This document shows, piece after piece, positions 7,660 through 16,574 of a stretch of DNA of 64,000 bases. The stretch is from contig CAWEZC010000007.1 of assembly GCA_963813495.1 (NCBI GenBank), positions 205,922 to 269,921 of the forward strand, read 5' to 3'. A program made the translations under genes and the position numbers. This DNA comes from JACVRW01 sp963813495 (GTDB lineage: Bacteria; Actinomycetota; Thermoleophilia; Solirubrobacterales; Thermoleophilaceae). The notes beneath the pieces are model-generated. The model worked only from the letters and a program-made list of their open reading frames with translations. It was not told where the DNA came from and did not search any database. Position 1 is the stretch's first letter, and each line of letters starts with the position of its first letter.

Positions 7660-8572
7660 GTGGCCACCAGACGGCGCGATCCCCGGGAGGCGGCGGGGGC
7701 GGAGCACCTGAACCGCGAAGACGTCGAACGCCCGCGGCGCGGGGGAGGAGACCTGGGGCCGCGCGTTCTGTTTGCGATCCCGGCGATCCTCTTCGCCCTG
7801 TTCATCGTCCTGTCCGGCGGTGAGATCTTCGCGCTCGGCCTGTTCGTGCTCGGCGTGGTGGCGCTGCACGAGCTCTACACCCTCATGGGCCGGGTACAGC
7901 CGGCGGCGCTTGCCGGCTTCCTGACCCTGGCCGCCCTGCTGATCGCGGCGCTCTACGGCGAGCCCCGCCACGTCCTGATGGTCCTGGTTGCCGCCTTCCC
8001 GGTCACCTTCTTCCTGGCGCTGGCGCGGCCACGGCGCGAAAACGTCTCCTGGGCGATTGCAGCCACTCTGTTCGGCGTCCTCTGGATCGGCCTGGCGATG
8101 GTGCACGCGGTCTGGCTGCGTGAGCTGGTCGAGCCCGGCAGCGGGGGCGAGGAGATCGTGATCGGCACCGGCCTGTTGATCGACGTCCTGATCGCCACCT
8201 TCCTGGGAGACACCTTCGCCTACTTCGGCGGACGCTTCTACGGGCGCACGCCGCTCGCGCCGCTGATCTCCCCCAACAAGACGCTCGAGGGCCTGGCGAT
8301 CGGGGTGGTGGGCGCTACCGCCGCGTTCTGGTTCGCGGGGCTCTACCAGGACTGGCTCAGCGGTCCCCACGCAGCTTCTGATCGGCGCGATGGTCGCGCT
8401 GGCCGCCCCGGTGGGCGACCTGTTCGAGTCGCTCATCAAGCGCGACCTCGAGGTCAAGGACACCGGGCGCCTGTTCGGCCCCCACGGCGGCGTGCTCGAC
8501 CGCCTCGACGCGGTCTTCTTCTCGGTCCCCGTGGCGTACTACGCGGCGATCGGCCTGGGCTACGGCGGCTGA
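7660..8572 (+). CDS. cdsA: phosphatidate cytidylyltransferase, interrupted by a +1 frameshift
   Basis: CdsA makes CDP-diacylglycerol from phosphatidate and CTP in the membrane. A basic, Arg-rich N-terminus of about 45 residues precedes at least five hydrophobic segments. The conserved LGDTFAYFGGRFYGRTPLAP and SPNKTLEG motifs occur in the first frame, up to about 8364. The C-terminal signature (DLFESLIKRDLEVKDTG, then GPHGGVLDRLDAVFF) occurs one frame over, ending at 8572. Removing one C from the CCCC run at 8365-8368 joins the frames seamlessly into a product of about 303 residues. As read, the first frame would instead continue to 8586 with an unrelated Arg-rich tail. The GTG at 7660 follows the uppS stop by 2 nt. 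The gene is normally essential, so a sequencing or assembly error is the simplest reading. Confidence 0.85.
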
Positions 8573-8596
8573 CTGCGCCTCCCTAGACTGATTCGG

Positions 8597-9727
8597 GTGC
8601 GCAGGGTCCTCATAGTCGGTTCCACCGGCTCGATCGGCACGCAGGCGCTCGACGTGATCGAGCGCAGCGCCGAGCTCGAGGTGGTGGGCCTCGCCGCGGC
8701 CTCGAGCTGGGAGCAGGTGCTGAAGCAGGCAGCCCATCACGGCGTCGAGCGGCTGGCGCTCGCCGACGCCGACGCCGCGGCGCGGGCGGCCGAGCATTCG
8801 GACGGAGGGATCCTGGCCGGCGCCGAGGGGCTCGTGGAGCTGATCACCGACACCGACTGCGATCTCGTCCTGAATGCCCTGGTGGGCTCCGCCGGCCTCG
8901 GACCCACGGTAGCCACGCTGGGGGAGGGCATCGACCTCGCGCTGGCCAACAAGGAGAGCCTGGTGGTGGGCGGCGAGCTCGTGACCGCTCTGGCCGAGGC
9001 CACCGGCGCGGCGCTGATCCCCGTCGACTCCGAGCACGCCGCCCTGCACCAGCTGCTGCTGGGTGAGCGGCCGGGCACGGTCGACCGGCTCGTGCTGACG
9101 GCGAGCGGCGGGCCCTTCCGCGGGCGCACGGAACTCGATGGCGTGACTCCGGACCAGGCACTCGCGCACCCCACCTGGGAGATGGGGGGCAAGATCACGA
9201 TCGACTCGGCCACCCTGATGAACAAGGGGCTCGAGCTGATCGAGGCCCACCACCTGTTCGGCACCCCCTACGACCAGATCGACGTGGTGGTGCACCCGCA
9301 ATCGATCATCCATGCCCTGATCCAGCTGAACGACGGCGCCTCGCTGGCGCACCTTGGCTATCCGGACATGCGGGTGCCGATCTCCTACGCCCTGCACCTC
9401 CCCGACCGCGCCGACGTCCCCGTGCGCCGGCTCGATCTCGTGGAGCTGGGCGCGCTGACCTTCGAGGCCCCCGACCTCGACACCTTCGGCTGCCTGCGCC
9501 TGGCGCGTGAGGCGGCCGAGGCGGGCGGCACCGCCCCGTGCGTGCTCAACGCCGCCAACGAGGTCGCGGTGCACGCCTTCCTGCGCGGCGAGCTCTCCTT
9601 CCCCGGCATCACCCGAGTGATCGAGTCCACCCTCTCCGAGCTGCCCGGGCGCCCCGTGCGCCACTTCAGCGACCTCTACGAGGCCGACGCAGCGGCTCGC
9701 GAGGTGGCGCGAGGGGTGGCCGCGTGA
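8597..9727 (+). CDS. dxr: 1-deoxy-D-xylulose-5-phosphate reductoisomerase
   Basis: Dxr converts DXP to 2-C-methyl-D-erythritol 4-phosphate with NADPH, the committed step of the MEP isoprenoid pathway; ispG further along belongs to the same pathway. The 376-residue protein begins with the nucleotide motif VGSTGSIGTQALDV, has LANKESLVVGGELV near residue 117, the metal-binding PVDSEHAALHQ near 143, and the substrate-loop region ending in MGGKITIDSATLMNKGLE near residue 196. The GTG start lies 7 nt after a TAGACT hexamer (8584-8589), suggesting an internal leaderless promoter after cdsA. Its stop overlaps rseP (GTGA). Confidence 0.97.
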   Translation: MRRVLIVGSTGSIGTQALDVIERSAELEVVGLAAASSWEQVLKQAAHHGVERLALADADAAARAAEHSDGGILAGAEGLVELITDTDCDLVLNALVGSAGLGPTVATLGEGIDLALANKESLVVGGELVTALAEATGAALIPVDSEHAALHQLLLGERPGTVDRLVLTASGGPFRGRTELDGVTPDQALAHPTWEMGGKITIDSATLMNKGLELIEAHHLFGTPYDQIDVVVHPQSIIHALIQLNDGASLAHLGYPDMRVPISYALHLPDRADVPVRRLDLVELGALTFEAPDLDTFGCLRLAREAAEAGGTAPCVLNAANEVAVHAFLRGELSFPGITRVIESTLSELPGRPVRHFSDLYEADAAAREVARGVAA

Positions 9728-10809
9728 CCGCCCTCAGCTTCCTGCTGGCGTTCGCCGGCTTCGCGGTGCTCGTGATCCTGCACGAGCTGGGCCACTTCTG
9801 GGCCGCCAAGTCGGTGGGCATGCGGGTGGAGAAGTTCTCGCTCTTCTTCCCGCCCACGCTGTTCAGCGTCAAGCGCGGCGAGACCGAGTACGCGATCGGC
9901 GCCATCCCCGCGGGCGGCTACGTGAAGATCAGCGGCATGAACCCAGCGGAGGACCTGCCGGAGGAGGTCCGCACGCGCGCCTACCACGCGCAGCCGGTCT
10001 GGAAGCGGATCGTCGTGATCGCCGCGGGCCCGGTGATGAACCTGATCCTCGCCTTCATCCTCCTGTTCGCCTTCTTCTACTTCGTCGGGCGCGAGGAGCC
10101 GACCACCAAGGTCGGCCAGATCGAGCAGAGCTTTCCCGCCGCCGGTGTGCTCCAGAGCGGAGACCGCGTCGTGTCCGTGGACGGCAAGCGCGGCGGCCCG
10201 GCGCAGATCTCGAACCAGATCAACTCGCACAAGTGCGAGGGCGAGCCGCGCGAGGGCTGCAAGGCCGCCAACCCGGCCACGATCACCGTGGTCCGTGATG
10301 GCGAGCGGCGCACGTTCGAGCTCACCCCGATCTACGACCCGGCCAACGAGCGCATGCGGCTGGGCTTCGCCTACGGCGAGGGGCCGCGTGAGGACCTCAG
10401 TTTCCCGGCTGCGGCCGATCTGACCGTGGACCAGTTCTGGTTCATCACCAGGGCCACTCTGGAGCTGCCGGCGCGCCTGATCGACTCCGAGGACCGCAAG
10501 GAGATCCAGGGCGTGGTGGGTTCCTATGAGACCACGCGCCAGACGATCCTGAATCAGCTCTCCGACGTGATCGGGATCCTGGCGATCATCTCGCTCTCCC
10601 TGGCCATCGTGAACCTGTTCCCCTTCCTGCCCCTCGACGGGGGCCACATCTTCTGGGCCATCGTGGAGAAGGTGCGCGGGCGACCGGTGCCGCTCGCGGT
10701 GATGGAGCGAGCGGGCGTGGTGGGCTTCATGCTCGTGATCCTGGTCTTCCTTGTCGGCTTCTCGAATGACCTGGGTCGCTTGTCTGGCGAGGGCTTCCAA
10801 GTGCGTTAG
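9724..10809 (+). CDS. rseP: RseP-like site-2 membrane metalloprotease (RIP1)
   Basis: This intramembrane zinc protease cleaves transmembrane segments, typically of anti-sigma factors or leftover signal peptides. The 361-residue protein has the zinc motif HELGH at about residue 20 in the first membrane helix, an IPAGGYVKISGM segment near 63, a PDZ domain at about residues 125-200, and the second zinc ligand in LFPFLPLDGGHI near 302. The start is the GTG overlapping the dxr stop; a longer upstream extension in the same frame is only dxr sequence read out of frame. A natural substrate candidate is the membrane-spanning RskA-like protein at 23016-23987, which is inference only. Confidence 0.93.
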   Translation: MTALSFLLAFAGFAVLVILHELGHFWAAKSVGMRVEKFSLFFPPTLFSVKRGETEYAIGAIPAGGYVKISGMNPAEDLPEEVRTRAYHAQPVWKRIVVIAAGPVMNLILAFILLFAFFYFVGREEPTTKVGQIEQSFPAAGVLQSGDRVVSVDGKRGGPAQISNQINSHKCEGEPREGCKAANPATITVVRDGERRTFELTPIYDPANERMRLGFAYGEGPREDLSFPAAADLTVDQFWFITRATLELPARLIDSEDRKEIQGVVGSYETTRQTILNQLSDVIGILAIISLSLAIVNLFPFLPLDGGHIFWAIVEKVRGRPVPLAVMERAGVVGFMLVILVFLVGFSNDLGRLSGEGFQVR

Positions 10810-10818
10810 TTTCCGCAC

Positions 10819-12585
10819 ATGAGCGTCACCACCGACCGCCGTACCGAGAGGCCCGCGGGCCTCGATGCCTCCACCCTTGCGGAGGCCTTCCAACTCACCG
10901 CGCGGGCCCATCCGGAGCGCGTCGCACTGCGGCTGAAAGAAGACGAGGTCTCCATGACCTGGGCCGAGTACGCCGGCAAGGTGTCCGCCCTGGCCGCCGG
11001 GCTGGCCGCTCTCGGGCTCGAGCGCGGCGGCGCGCTGGGGATCATGCTCACCAATCGCCCCGAGTTCCACTGGTTCGACTCAGCCGCACTGCACCTGGGC
11101 GCGACCCCGTTCTCGATCTACAACACCTACGCGCCCGACCAGATCGGCTATCAGGTGGCGGACGCCGGGGCGCGCATCCTCGTGACCGAGAAAGCCTTCC
11201 TCGAGCGCATCGAGGCCGTGGAGGGCCTGGACCACGTGGTGGTGGTCGACGCCGACAACACCGACGAGGCGCTCACCGTGGCCGACGTGGAGGCCGAGGG
11301 CGACCCGGAGTTCGACTTCGAGGCCGCCTGGCGGGCGGTGGAGCCCGAGGACACGCTCACGCTGATCTATACCTCGGGCACCACCGGGCCTCCCAAGGGC
11401 GTCCAGCTCACGCACGCCAACCTGATCGCGGCGGTCAACGGCTTCGACCAGGTGATCGCCTTTCCGGCCGACGGCCGGGTGGTCTCCTGGCTGCCGATGG
11501 CGCACATCGCCGAGCGCGCCTGCAGCCACTACCTGCCGATGATGCTCGGCTTCACCACCACCTCCTGCCCGGACCCGCGCCAGGTGGTGGCCTACCTCCC
11601 AGAGGTCCGTCCCACCTGGTTCTTCGCGGTGCCGCGCATCTGGGAGAAGCTCAAGGCGGCCATGGAGGCGGGCATCGCGGCCGAGCCCGACGACGCCAAG
11701 CGGCAGGCCACTCAGTGGGCCCTCGAGGTCGGGCTCAAGAAGGTTCGTCTCGAGCAGGCCGGCGAGGAGATTCCCGAGGAGCTCGCCGGCGAGCACGCCA
11801 AGGCCGACGAGCTGGTGCTGTCGAAGATCCGCACGCGGCTGGGGCTGGACGAGATCGAGTCGGTCAACGTCGGCGCGGCGCCCACCCCCCGCGAGGTGAT
11901 CGAGTTCTTCCACGCGATCGGCATCCCCGTGGCCGAGCTGTGGGGGATGTCGGAGACCTGCGGCTACGGAACCTGCAACCCGCCGGGCAGGATCAAGATC
12001 GGCACCGTCGGCCCGGTCTCGCCCGGTGCCGAGATCACGCTGGCCGACGACGGCGAGGTCCTGATCCGGGGGGCGATCGTCATGTCGGGCTACCGCAACC
12101 AGCCCGACAAGACCATGGAGGCGATCGACCCGGACGGATGGCTGCACACCGGTGACGTCGGCGAGTTCGACGAGGACGGCTACCTCAAGATCGTCGACCG
12201 CAAGAAGGAGCTGATCATCAATGCCGCGGGCAAGAACATGTCGCCGGCCAACATCGAGGCCAAGGTCAAGGCCTCGAGCCCGCTGATCGGGCAGGCGATC
12301 GCGATCGGAGACATGCGGCCCTACAACGTGGCGCTGATCACGCTCGATCCCGACGTGGCGCCCGGCTTCATCGAGCAGAACGGGCGAGACGCCGCGGAGG
12401 CGGAGGTGCAGCGCGGCGTGAACGCTGCAAACGAGCAGCTCGCCCGGGTCGAGCAGATCAAGAAGTTCAAGCTGCTCGACGAGGATTGGCAGCCGGGCGG
12501 GGAGGAGCTCACGCCGACCATGAAGCTCAAGCGCAAGCCCATCCAGCAGAAGTACGTGCAGGAGATCGAGGACCTGTACGCATAG
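10819..12585 (+). CDS. long-chain fatty acid-CoA ligase (AMP-forming)
   Basis: The enzyme activates fatty acids to acyl-CoA through an acyl-adenylate. The 588-residue product has the AMP-binding P-loop LIYTSGTTGPPKGVQLTH near residue 187, the ELWGMSETCGYGTCNPPG adenine/acyl site near 374, the hinge region with GWLHTGDVGEFDEDGYL near 440 and the DRKKELIINAAGKNMSP block near 460. Length and motifs match the FadD/FadD15 branch of long-chain ligases. TAGTTT at 10807-10812 ends 6 nt before the ATG, so the gene is likely transcribed on its own. It could supply acyl-CoA to the WS/DGAT enzyme encoded at 32647-34069. Confidence 0.93.
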   Translation: MSVTTDRRTERPAGLDASTLAEAFQLTARAHPERVALRLKEDEVSMTWAEYAGKVSALAAGLAALGLERGGALGIMLTNRPEFHWFDSAALHLGATPFSIYNTYAPDQIGYQVADAGARILVTEKAFLERIEAVEGLDHVVVVDADNTDEALTVADVEAEGDPEFDFEAAWRAVEPEDTLTLIYTSGTTGPPKGVQLTHANLIAAVNGFDQVIAFPADGRVVSWLPMAHIAERACSHYLPMMLGFTTTSCPDPRQVVAYLPEVRPTWFFAVPRIWEKLKAAMEAGIAAEPDDAKRQATQWALEVGLKKVRLEQAGEEIPEELAGEHAKADELVLSKIRTRLGLDEIESVNVGAAPTPREVIEFFHAIGIPVAELWGMSETCGYGTCNPPGRIKIGTVGPVSPGAEITLADDGEVLIRGAIVMSGYRNQPDKTMEAIDPDGWLHTGDVGEFDEDGYLKIVDRKKELIINAAGKNMSPANIEAKVKASSPLIGQAIAIGDMRPYNVALITLDPDVAPGFIEQNGRDAAEAEVQRGVNAANEQLARVEQIKKFKLLDEDWQPGGEELTPTMKLKRKPIQQKYVQEIEDLYA

Positions 12586-12603
12586 GCCGGCGCCGTCCGT
12601 GAA

Positions 12604-13008
12604 TCAGGCGGGCGTCATGCCCTCGACCGTGTCCCGTAAGACCGCGGTGTCGGCGTAGACGCGCCCTCGGACCAGCTGTCCGTCGCTGAACTCGTAGATC
12701 CAGACGTTGTGGACGTCCATCGTCCTGCCGTTCTTCGCCCGTGCCACCACGTGCACCGGTACGACAATCCGATCCCCGCCATCGACGAAGCCCTCCGGTG
12801 TGGAGCTGAACTCGTCGAACCAGCGCCACAGCTCCCGCGTGAACCAGTTGATAGCGGCGTCGGCGCCGCTGAAGGTGCCCCCGTAGGGGATCGAGTCCGG
12901 CACGATCAGCTCGCAGTCGGGATGCAGGACATCCCTCATGTTGGCCGGGTAGTCCTTGCCCCAGCCGGCGAAGGCCGCTGCCAGTCGTTCGATGTTCGAG
13001 GGGGTCAC
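12604..13008 (-). CDS. SnoaL-like / NTF2-fold protein
   Basis: This 134-residue protein looks like a small member of the NTF2-like (SnoaL) superfamily. It has an N-terminal helix with FAGWGKDYPANMRDVLHPDC, a middle segment with FSGADAAINWFTRELWRWFD, and C-terminal beta strands with VVPVHVVARAKNGRTMDVHN and a WIYEFSDGQLVRGRVYADTA ending. Such proteins act as isomerases, hydrolases or simple ligand-binding domains, and the sequence does not say which. It starts at a GTG and is transcribed toward the acyl-CoA ligase gene, ending 18 nt from it. Confidence 0.8.
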   Translation of the reverse strand: MTPSNIERLAAAFAGWGKDYPANMRDVLHPDCELIVPDSIPYGGTFSGADAAINWFTRELWRWFDEFSSTPEGFVDGGDRIVVPVHVVARAKNGRTMDVHNVWIYEFSDGQLVRGRVYADTAVLRDTVEGMTPA

Positions 13009-13168
13009 ATTGCCTCCGTCGGAGAGAAGGATCTCGTGGCGCCGTCATATATTCCCGCGTCGGGCCGATGAGCCGTACCCCGGCACCAAGGGCATGATCT
13101 CTCGAGCACACCCAGGTGAGGCTCTCGAACCTTCGCGCCCCGGGGGTGCCATCACTAACCTTCCTGCC

Positions 13169-14464
13169 GTGGCCTCCAAGCGCCAGATAGACGTCGGCGG
13201 CGTGAAGATCGGCGGCGGGGCGCCCGTCGCGGTCCAGTCGATGACCAAGACCGAGACCGCCGACTTCGACGCGACCATGAAGCAGATCCATGCGATTGCC
13301 GAGGCCGGCGGGGATTTGGTGCGCTGCGCGGTGCCGCGTGACGACGACGTGCGTGCCCTCGCGCGGATCGTGACCGAGTCGCCCATTCCCGTGATCGCCG
13401 ACATCCACTTCAACCACACGCTGGCCCTCAAGGCCATCGACGCCGGCGCCCACTGCATCCGCATCAACCCCGGCAACATCGGCGGTTTCGAGAAGACCGG
13501 CGAGGTGGTGGAGAAGGCTCGCGCGGCCAAGGTGCCCTTGCGCATCGGGGTGAACTCCGGCTCGCTGCCCAAGCACCTGCACGAGCTCGAGCGCGAGAAC
13601 CCGGTGGAGGCCCTGGTGGCCGCCGCCATCGAGCACGTGGAGCTGATGGACCGGCTCGACTTCCACGACTTCAAGGTGTCGATCAAGTCGACCAACGTCC
13701 CCAACACGATCGCCTCCAACCGCCTGCTCTCCCTGAAGATCGACAATCCCCTGCACCTGGGCATCACCGAGGCGGGCACCAAGTGGTCGGGCTCGCTCAA
13801 GTCCGCAGTGGGGCTGGGAACGCTGCTGGCCGACGGCATCGGCGACACCATCCGCATCTCGCTCTCCACCTTCCACGCCGAGGAAGAGGTCAAGGTGGCC
13901 TGGGAGATCCTCAAGGCGCTGAAGCTGCGCGAGCGCGGCCCGGTGTTGATTGCCTGTCCGACCTGCGGGCGCCTCCAGTTCGACATGGACACGGTGGTGG
14001 CTGAGATCGAGGAGCGCCTGCGCGGCTACGACGACCCGATCGAAGTGGCGGTGCTGGGCTGCGCGGTCAACGGGATCGGCGAGGCCTCCCACGCCGACTT
14101 CGGCATTACCGGCGCCAAGAACGAGGGCCTGATCTTCGCCCACGGCAAGCCGCTGCGGAAGGTGCCCCAGGACGACCTCGTCGACGAGCTGTTCCTCGAG
14201 ATCGACAAGTCGATCGACCGCGGAGAGGTTCTGGTGGACGAGCAGAAGGCGGCTGAGGGCGCGGCCTGGCTCGGCAAGATCGAGGAGGAGAACGCCGGCG
14301 AGCTCACGCCGGAGCGGATCGCCGCCATGGAGGCGGCGGCGGCCGCCGAGGACACCCTCGGCAACGGTCAGTCACTGCCGATGGCGGGCGCGCCCAAGGC
14401 CAAGCGCATCACCCTGGACGAGCAAGACTCGCCAACCGCCGGGCGCCGCTTCACCCGCGCCTGA
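13169..14464 (+). CDS. ispG: 4-hydroxy-3-methylbut-2-enyl diphosphate synthase
   Basis: IspG is the iron-sulfur enzyme that converts MEcPP to HMBPP in the MEP pathway. The 431-residue protein starts with a TIM barrel (GGVKIGGGAPVAVQSMTKTE, then VRCAVPRDDDVRAL and ADIHFNHTLAL). The C-terminal [4Fe-4S] domain has CPTCGR near residue 262 and GCAVNGIGEASHAD near 297, giving the three cluster Cys. An additional tail of about 60 acidic and Ala-rich residues follows. I chose the GTG at 13169 because it matches the family N-terminus and has TAACCT (13156-13161) 7 nt before it. An in-frame ATG at 13094 would add 25 unusual residues. Confidence 0.94.
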   Translation: MASKRQIDVGGVKIGGGAPVAVQSMTKTETADFDATMKQIHAIAEAGGDLVRCAVPRDDDVRALARIVTESPIPVIADIHFNHTLALKAIDAGAHCIRINPGNIGGFEKTGEVVEKARAAKVPLRIGVNSGSLPKHLHELERENPVEALVAAAIEHVELMDRLDFHDFKVSIKSTNVPNTIASNRLLSLKIDNPLHLGITEAGTKWSGSLKSAVGLGTLLADGIGDTIRISLSTFHAEEEVKVAWEILKALKLRERGPVLIACPTCGRLQFDMDTVVAEIEERLRGYDDPIEVAVLGCAVNGIGEASHADFGITGAKNEGLIFAHGKPLRKVPQDDLVDELFLEIDKSIDRGEVLVDEQKAAEGAAWLGKIEEENAGELTPERIAAMEAAAAAEDTLGNGQSLPMAGAPKAKRITLDEQDSPTAGRRFTRA

Positions 14465-14476
14465 GCGCGCGGAGCC

Positions 14477-16468
14477 TCAGGCCTGGGCGGTAGCCCGCGC
14501 CAGCACCACGGCAAAGGCCTTGACCACGGCCGGGTCGAACTGCGCGCCCGCACAGGCGCGCAGTTCGTCGAGCGCCTCGGCGTCGGACATCGCGGCGCGA
14601 TAGGGGCGGTCGGAGATCATCGCGTCGAAGGCGTCGCAGACCGCCACCACGCGTGCGCCGAGCGGGATCTCCTCGCCCGCCAGCCCGTCCGGATAGCCCG
14701 AACCGTCCCAGTGCTCGTGGCTCGAGCGAACCAGCCGCGCCACGGGGCGCAGCGCGGGCGCCGCAAGCAGGATGCGCTCGCCCACGATCGTGTGCCGGCG
14801 CATGAAGGCCCACTCGGCCTCGCCCAGCGGCGCGGGCTTGTCCAGGATGGCGTCGGGCACGGCGATCTTGCCCAGGTCGTGAAGCTCGGCGGCACGGGCC
14901 ACCTCGTCGAGCTGCTCGGGCTCCATCCCGAGCTCCCGCCCCAGCGCGAGCGCCAGCTCGACCACCCCGCGCTGGCGGGCGTGCAGGTCCGGCCTGCGCT
15001 CGGACAGGGTGCGCAGCAGCACGTCGCGCGACTGGCGCCCGGCCGACATGCGCCGGCCACCCTTGCGGGCGTACATACGCCGGTCGGCCAGCTGGAGCGC
15101 CTGGTTGGGCGTATCGGCCTCCTCCGGCAGCAGGACCGAGCCGTGCGACGTGCTCACGTCGAAGCCCTCGCCGTGCTCGGCCAGGGCCTCGACGCAGGCG
15201 GCCATCAACGGCTTGACGCCCGCCACCCCCGGCCGCACGAGGGCGCAGAACTCATCCCCGCCCAGCCGGTAGGCCAGCCCGTGGCCGTGCACGGCGTCGG
15301 CCAGCTGTGCGCCCAGGCGCGTCAGCAGCCCGTCTCCGGCCAGATGGCCGAAGGCGTCGTTGTACTCCTTGAACCCGTCGAGGTCGAAGAGGAGCAGGGC
15401 ACGTGGCTCGGCCTCGGAGGCGAGCGCCAGCTCGAGCTCGAGGTCGCTCATCAGGCTACGCCGGTTGCGCAGGCCGGTGAGGGCGTCCGTGCGCGCCTCG
15501 GCCGCGGTGCGATGGAGTATGCGCTGGTTCTCCCTGAACACGAGTGCCATGCAGACGACCACCAGCACCAGACAGGCCGCGGTGAGCAGCAGCGCCACGA
15601 GGTTGATGCGCGAGAAGTGATCGGCCACCAGCAGCCCGTTCGCGGCCAGCCCGCAGGCAAAGGGGATCGCCACCACGCGCCAGTCGCTCAGGGAGGTGCG
15701 GACGGCGCTGTGCGGCGCTTGCCAGGCGGCCAGCGCCACCAGCACCGCTGCCGCGGGCCAGGCCACGTCCAGCAACGTGCCCGGCTGATAGGTGCCGTTG
15801 GCGGTCTGAACCAGGTAGATCACGTCGCTGACCGCGTTCAGCGCCAGGCCTGTGCCCAGCAGCAGCAGCATGGGTCCGGGCCGCCAGCCCGAGAGCCCGA
15901 ACAGCGCAACGACCAGGCCCAGCAGGACGAGGTCGCCGACGGGATAGGCGAGGTTTACCGCCACCTCCGCGGTGCTGCCGCTGGTGGCGTCGATGATGGG
16001 CGGAAAGGCCAGCGCGGCCGCAAACGCCCCGACGGCCAGCGCCGCGATGGCTCCGTCGAGCCACAGGCTCGTGCGGAAGGCGATCATGCGCGAGCGCGCC
16101 AGCAAGACCAGCGTCGCGTAGCTGGCGGGGTAGAAGGCCAGGTAGAGGGCGTCGCCGGCCGACGGGTACGGGGGACTGGGATCGTCCGCCAGAATCAGCG
16201 TCCAGTACAGGTCGCCGCCGGTCCATGCGAGCAGGCCCAGGCCCATCAGCAGCCAGGGGAGCCGTTCTTGGCGGATCACGTGGGCGCGCAGCAGGCAGGC
16301 CAGCGCCGCACCGAGCGTCACGCCGTTGTAGACCCAATCCTCGAAGAACGAGTCGAGCCCGGATCCGCCCAGGCCCAGGGTGGCGTGCGCGACGAACGCG
16401 AGTAGGAGCAGGCCTGCGAGCGCCCAGAACGCGCGCAGGCCGACGCCGAGCCTGTGGGGCACTTGCAT
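14477..16468 (-). CDS. membrane GGDEF / HD-GYP cyclic-di-GMP protein
   Basis: The 663-residue protein combines synthesis and breakdown domains for c-di-GMP. Residues 1-315 carry about eight to nine hydrophobic segments forming a membrane sensor region. A GGDEF domain follows (about 325-480), with DALTGLRNRRSL, LFDLDGFKEYNDAFGH and an intact active site RLGGDEFCAL. An HD-GYP domain ends the protein (about 485-655), with AAELHDLGKIAVPD and HWDGSGYPDGLAGEEIPLGARVVAVCDAFDAM-type motifs in which both the HD pair and the GYP triad are present. I see no conserved allosteric RxxD immediately before GGDEF. The gene lies between ispG and proS on the opposite strand and ends 12 nt from ispG. It is a candidate source of c-di-GMP for the RsiG-like protein 2.5 kb away and the MshEN proteins further on. 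Confidence 0.93.
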   Translation of the reverse strand: MQVPHRLGVGLRAFWALAGLLLLAFVAHATLGLGGSGLDSFFEDWVYNGVTLGAALACLLRAHVIRQERLPWLLMGLGLLAWTGGDLYWTLILADDPSPPYPSAGDALYLAFYPASYATLVLLARSRMIAFRTSLWLDGAIAALAVGAFAAALAFPPIIDATSGSTAEVAVNLAYPVGDLVLLGLVVALFGLSGWRPGPMLLLLGTGLALNAVSDVIYLVQTANGTYQPGTLLDVAWPAAAVLVALAAWQAPHSAVRTSLSDWRVVAIPFACGLAANGLLVADHFSRINLVALLLTAACLVLVVVCMALVFRENQRILHRTAAEARTDALTGLRNRRSLMSDLELELALASEAEPRALLLFDLDGFKEYNDAFGHLAGDGLLTRLGAQLADAVHGHGLAYRLGGDEFCALVRPGVAGVKPLMAACVEALAEHGEGFDVSTSHGSVLLPEEADTPNQALQLADRRMYARKGGRRMSAGRQSRDVLLRTLSERRPDLHARQRGVVELALALGRELGMEPEQLDEVARAAELHDLGKIAVPDAILDKPAPLGEAEWAFMRRHTIVGERILLAAPALRPVARLVRSSHEHWDGSGYPDGLAGEEIPLGARVVAVCDAFDAMISDRPYRAAMSDAEALDELRACAGAQFDPAVVKAFAVVLARATAQA

Positions 16469-16574
16469 CGGGGTCCGGGTGATGGATGGGGCTGGCAGTA
16501 CAGGGTTTCATCGGCAAGACCACCTCAGCACCTGAGCCCCGCCGAGCCCATTCTCACCTTTAGACTCGCGCCCC

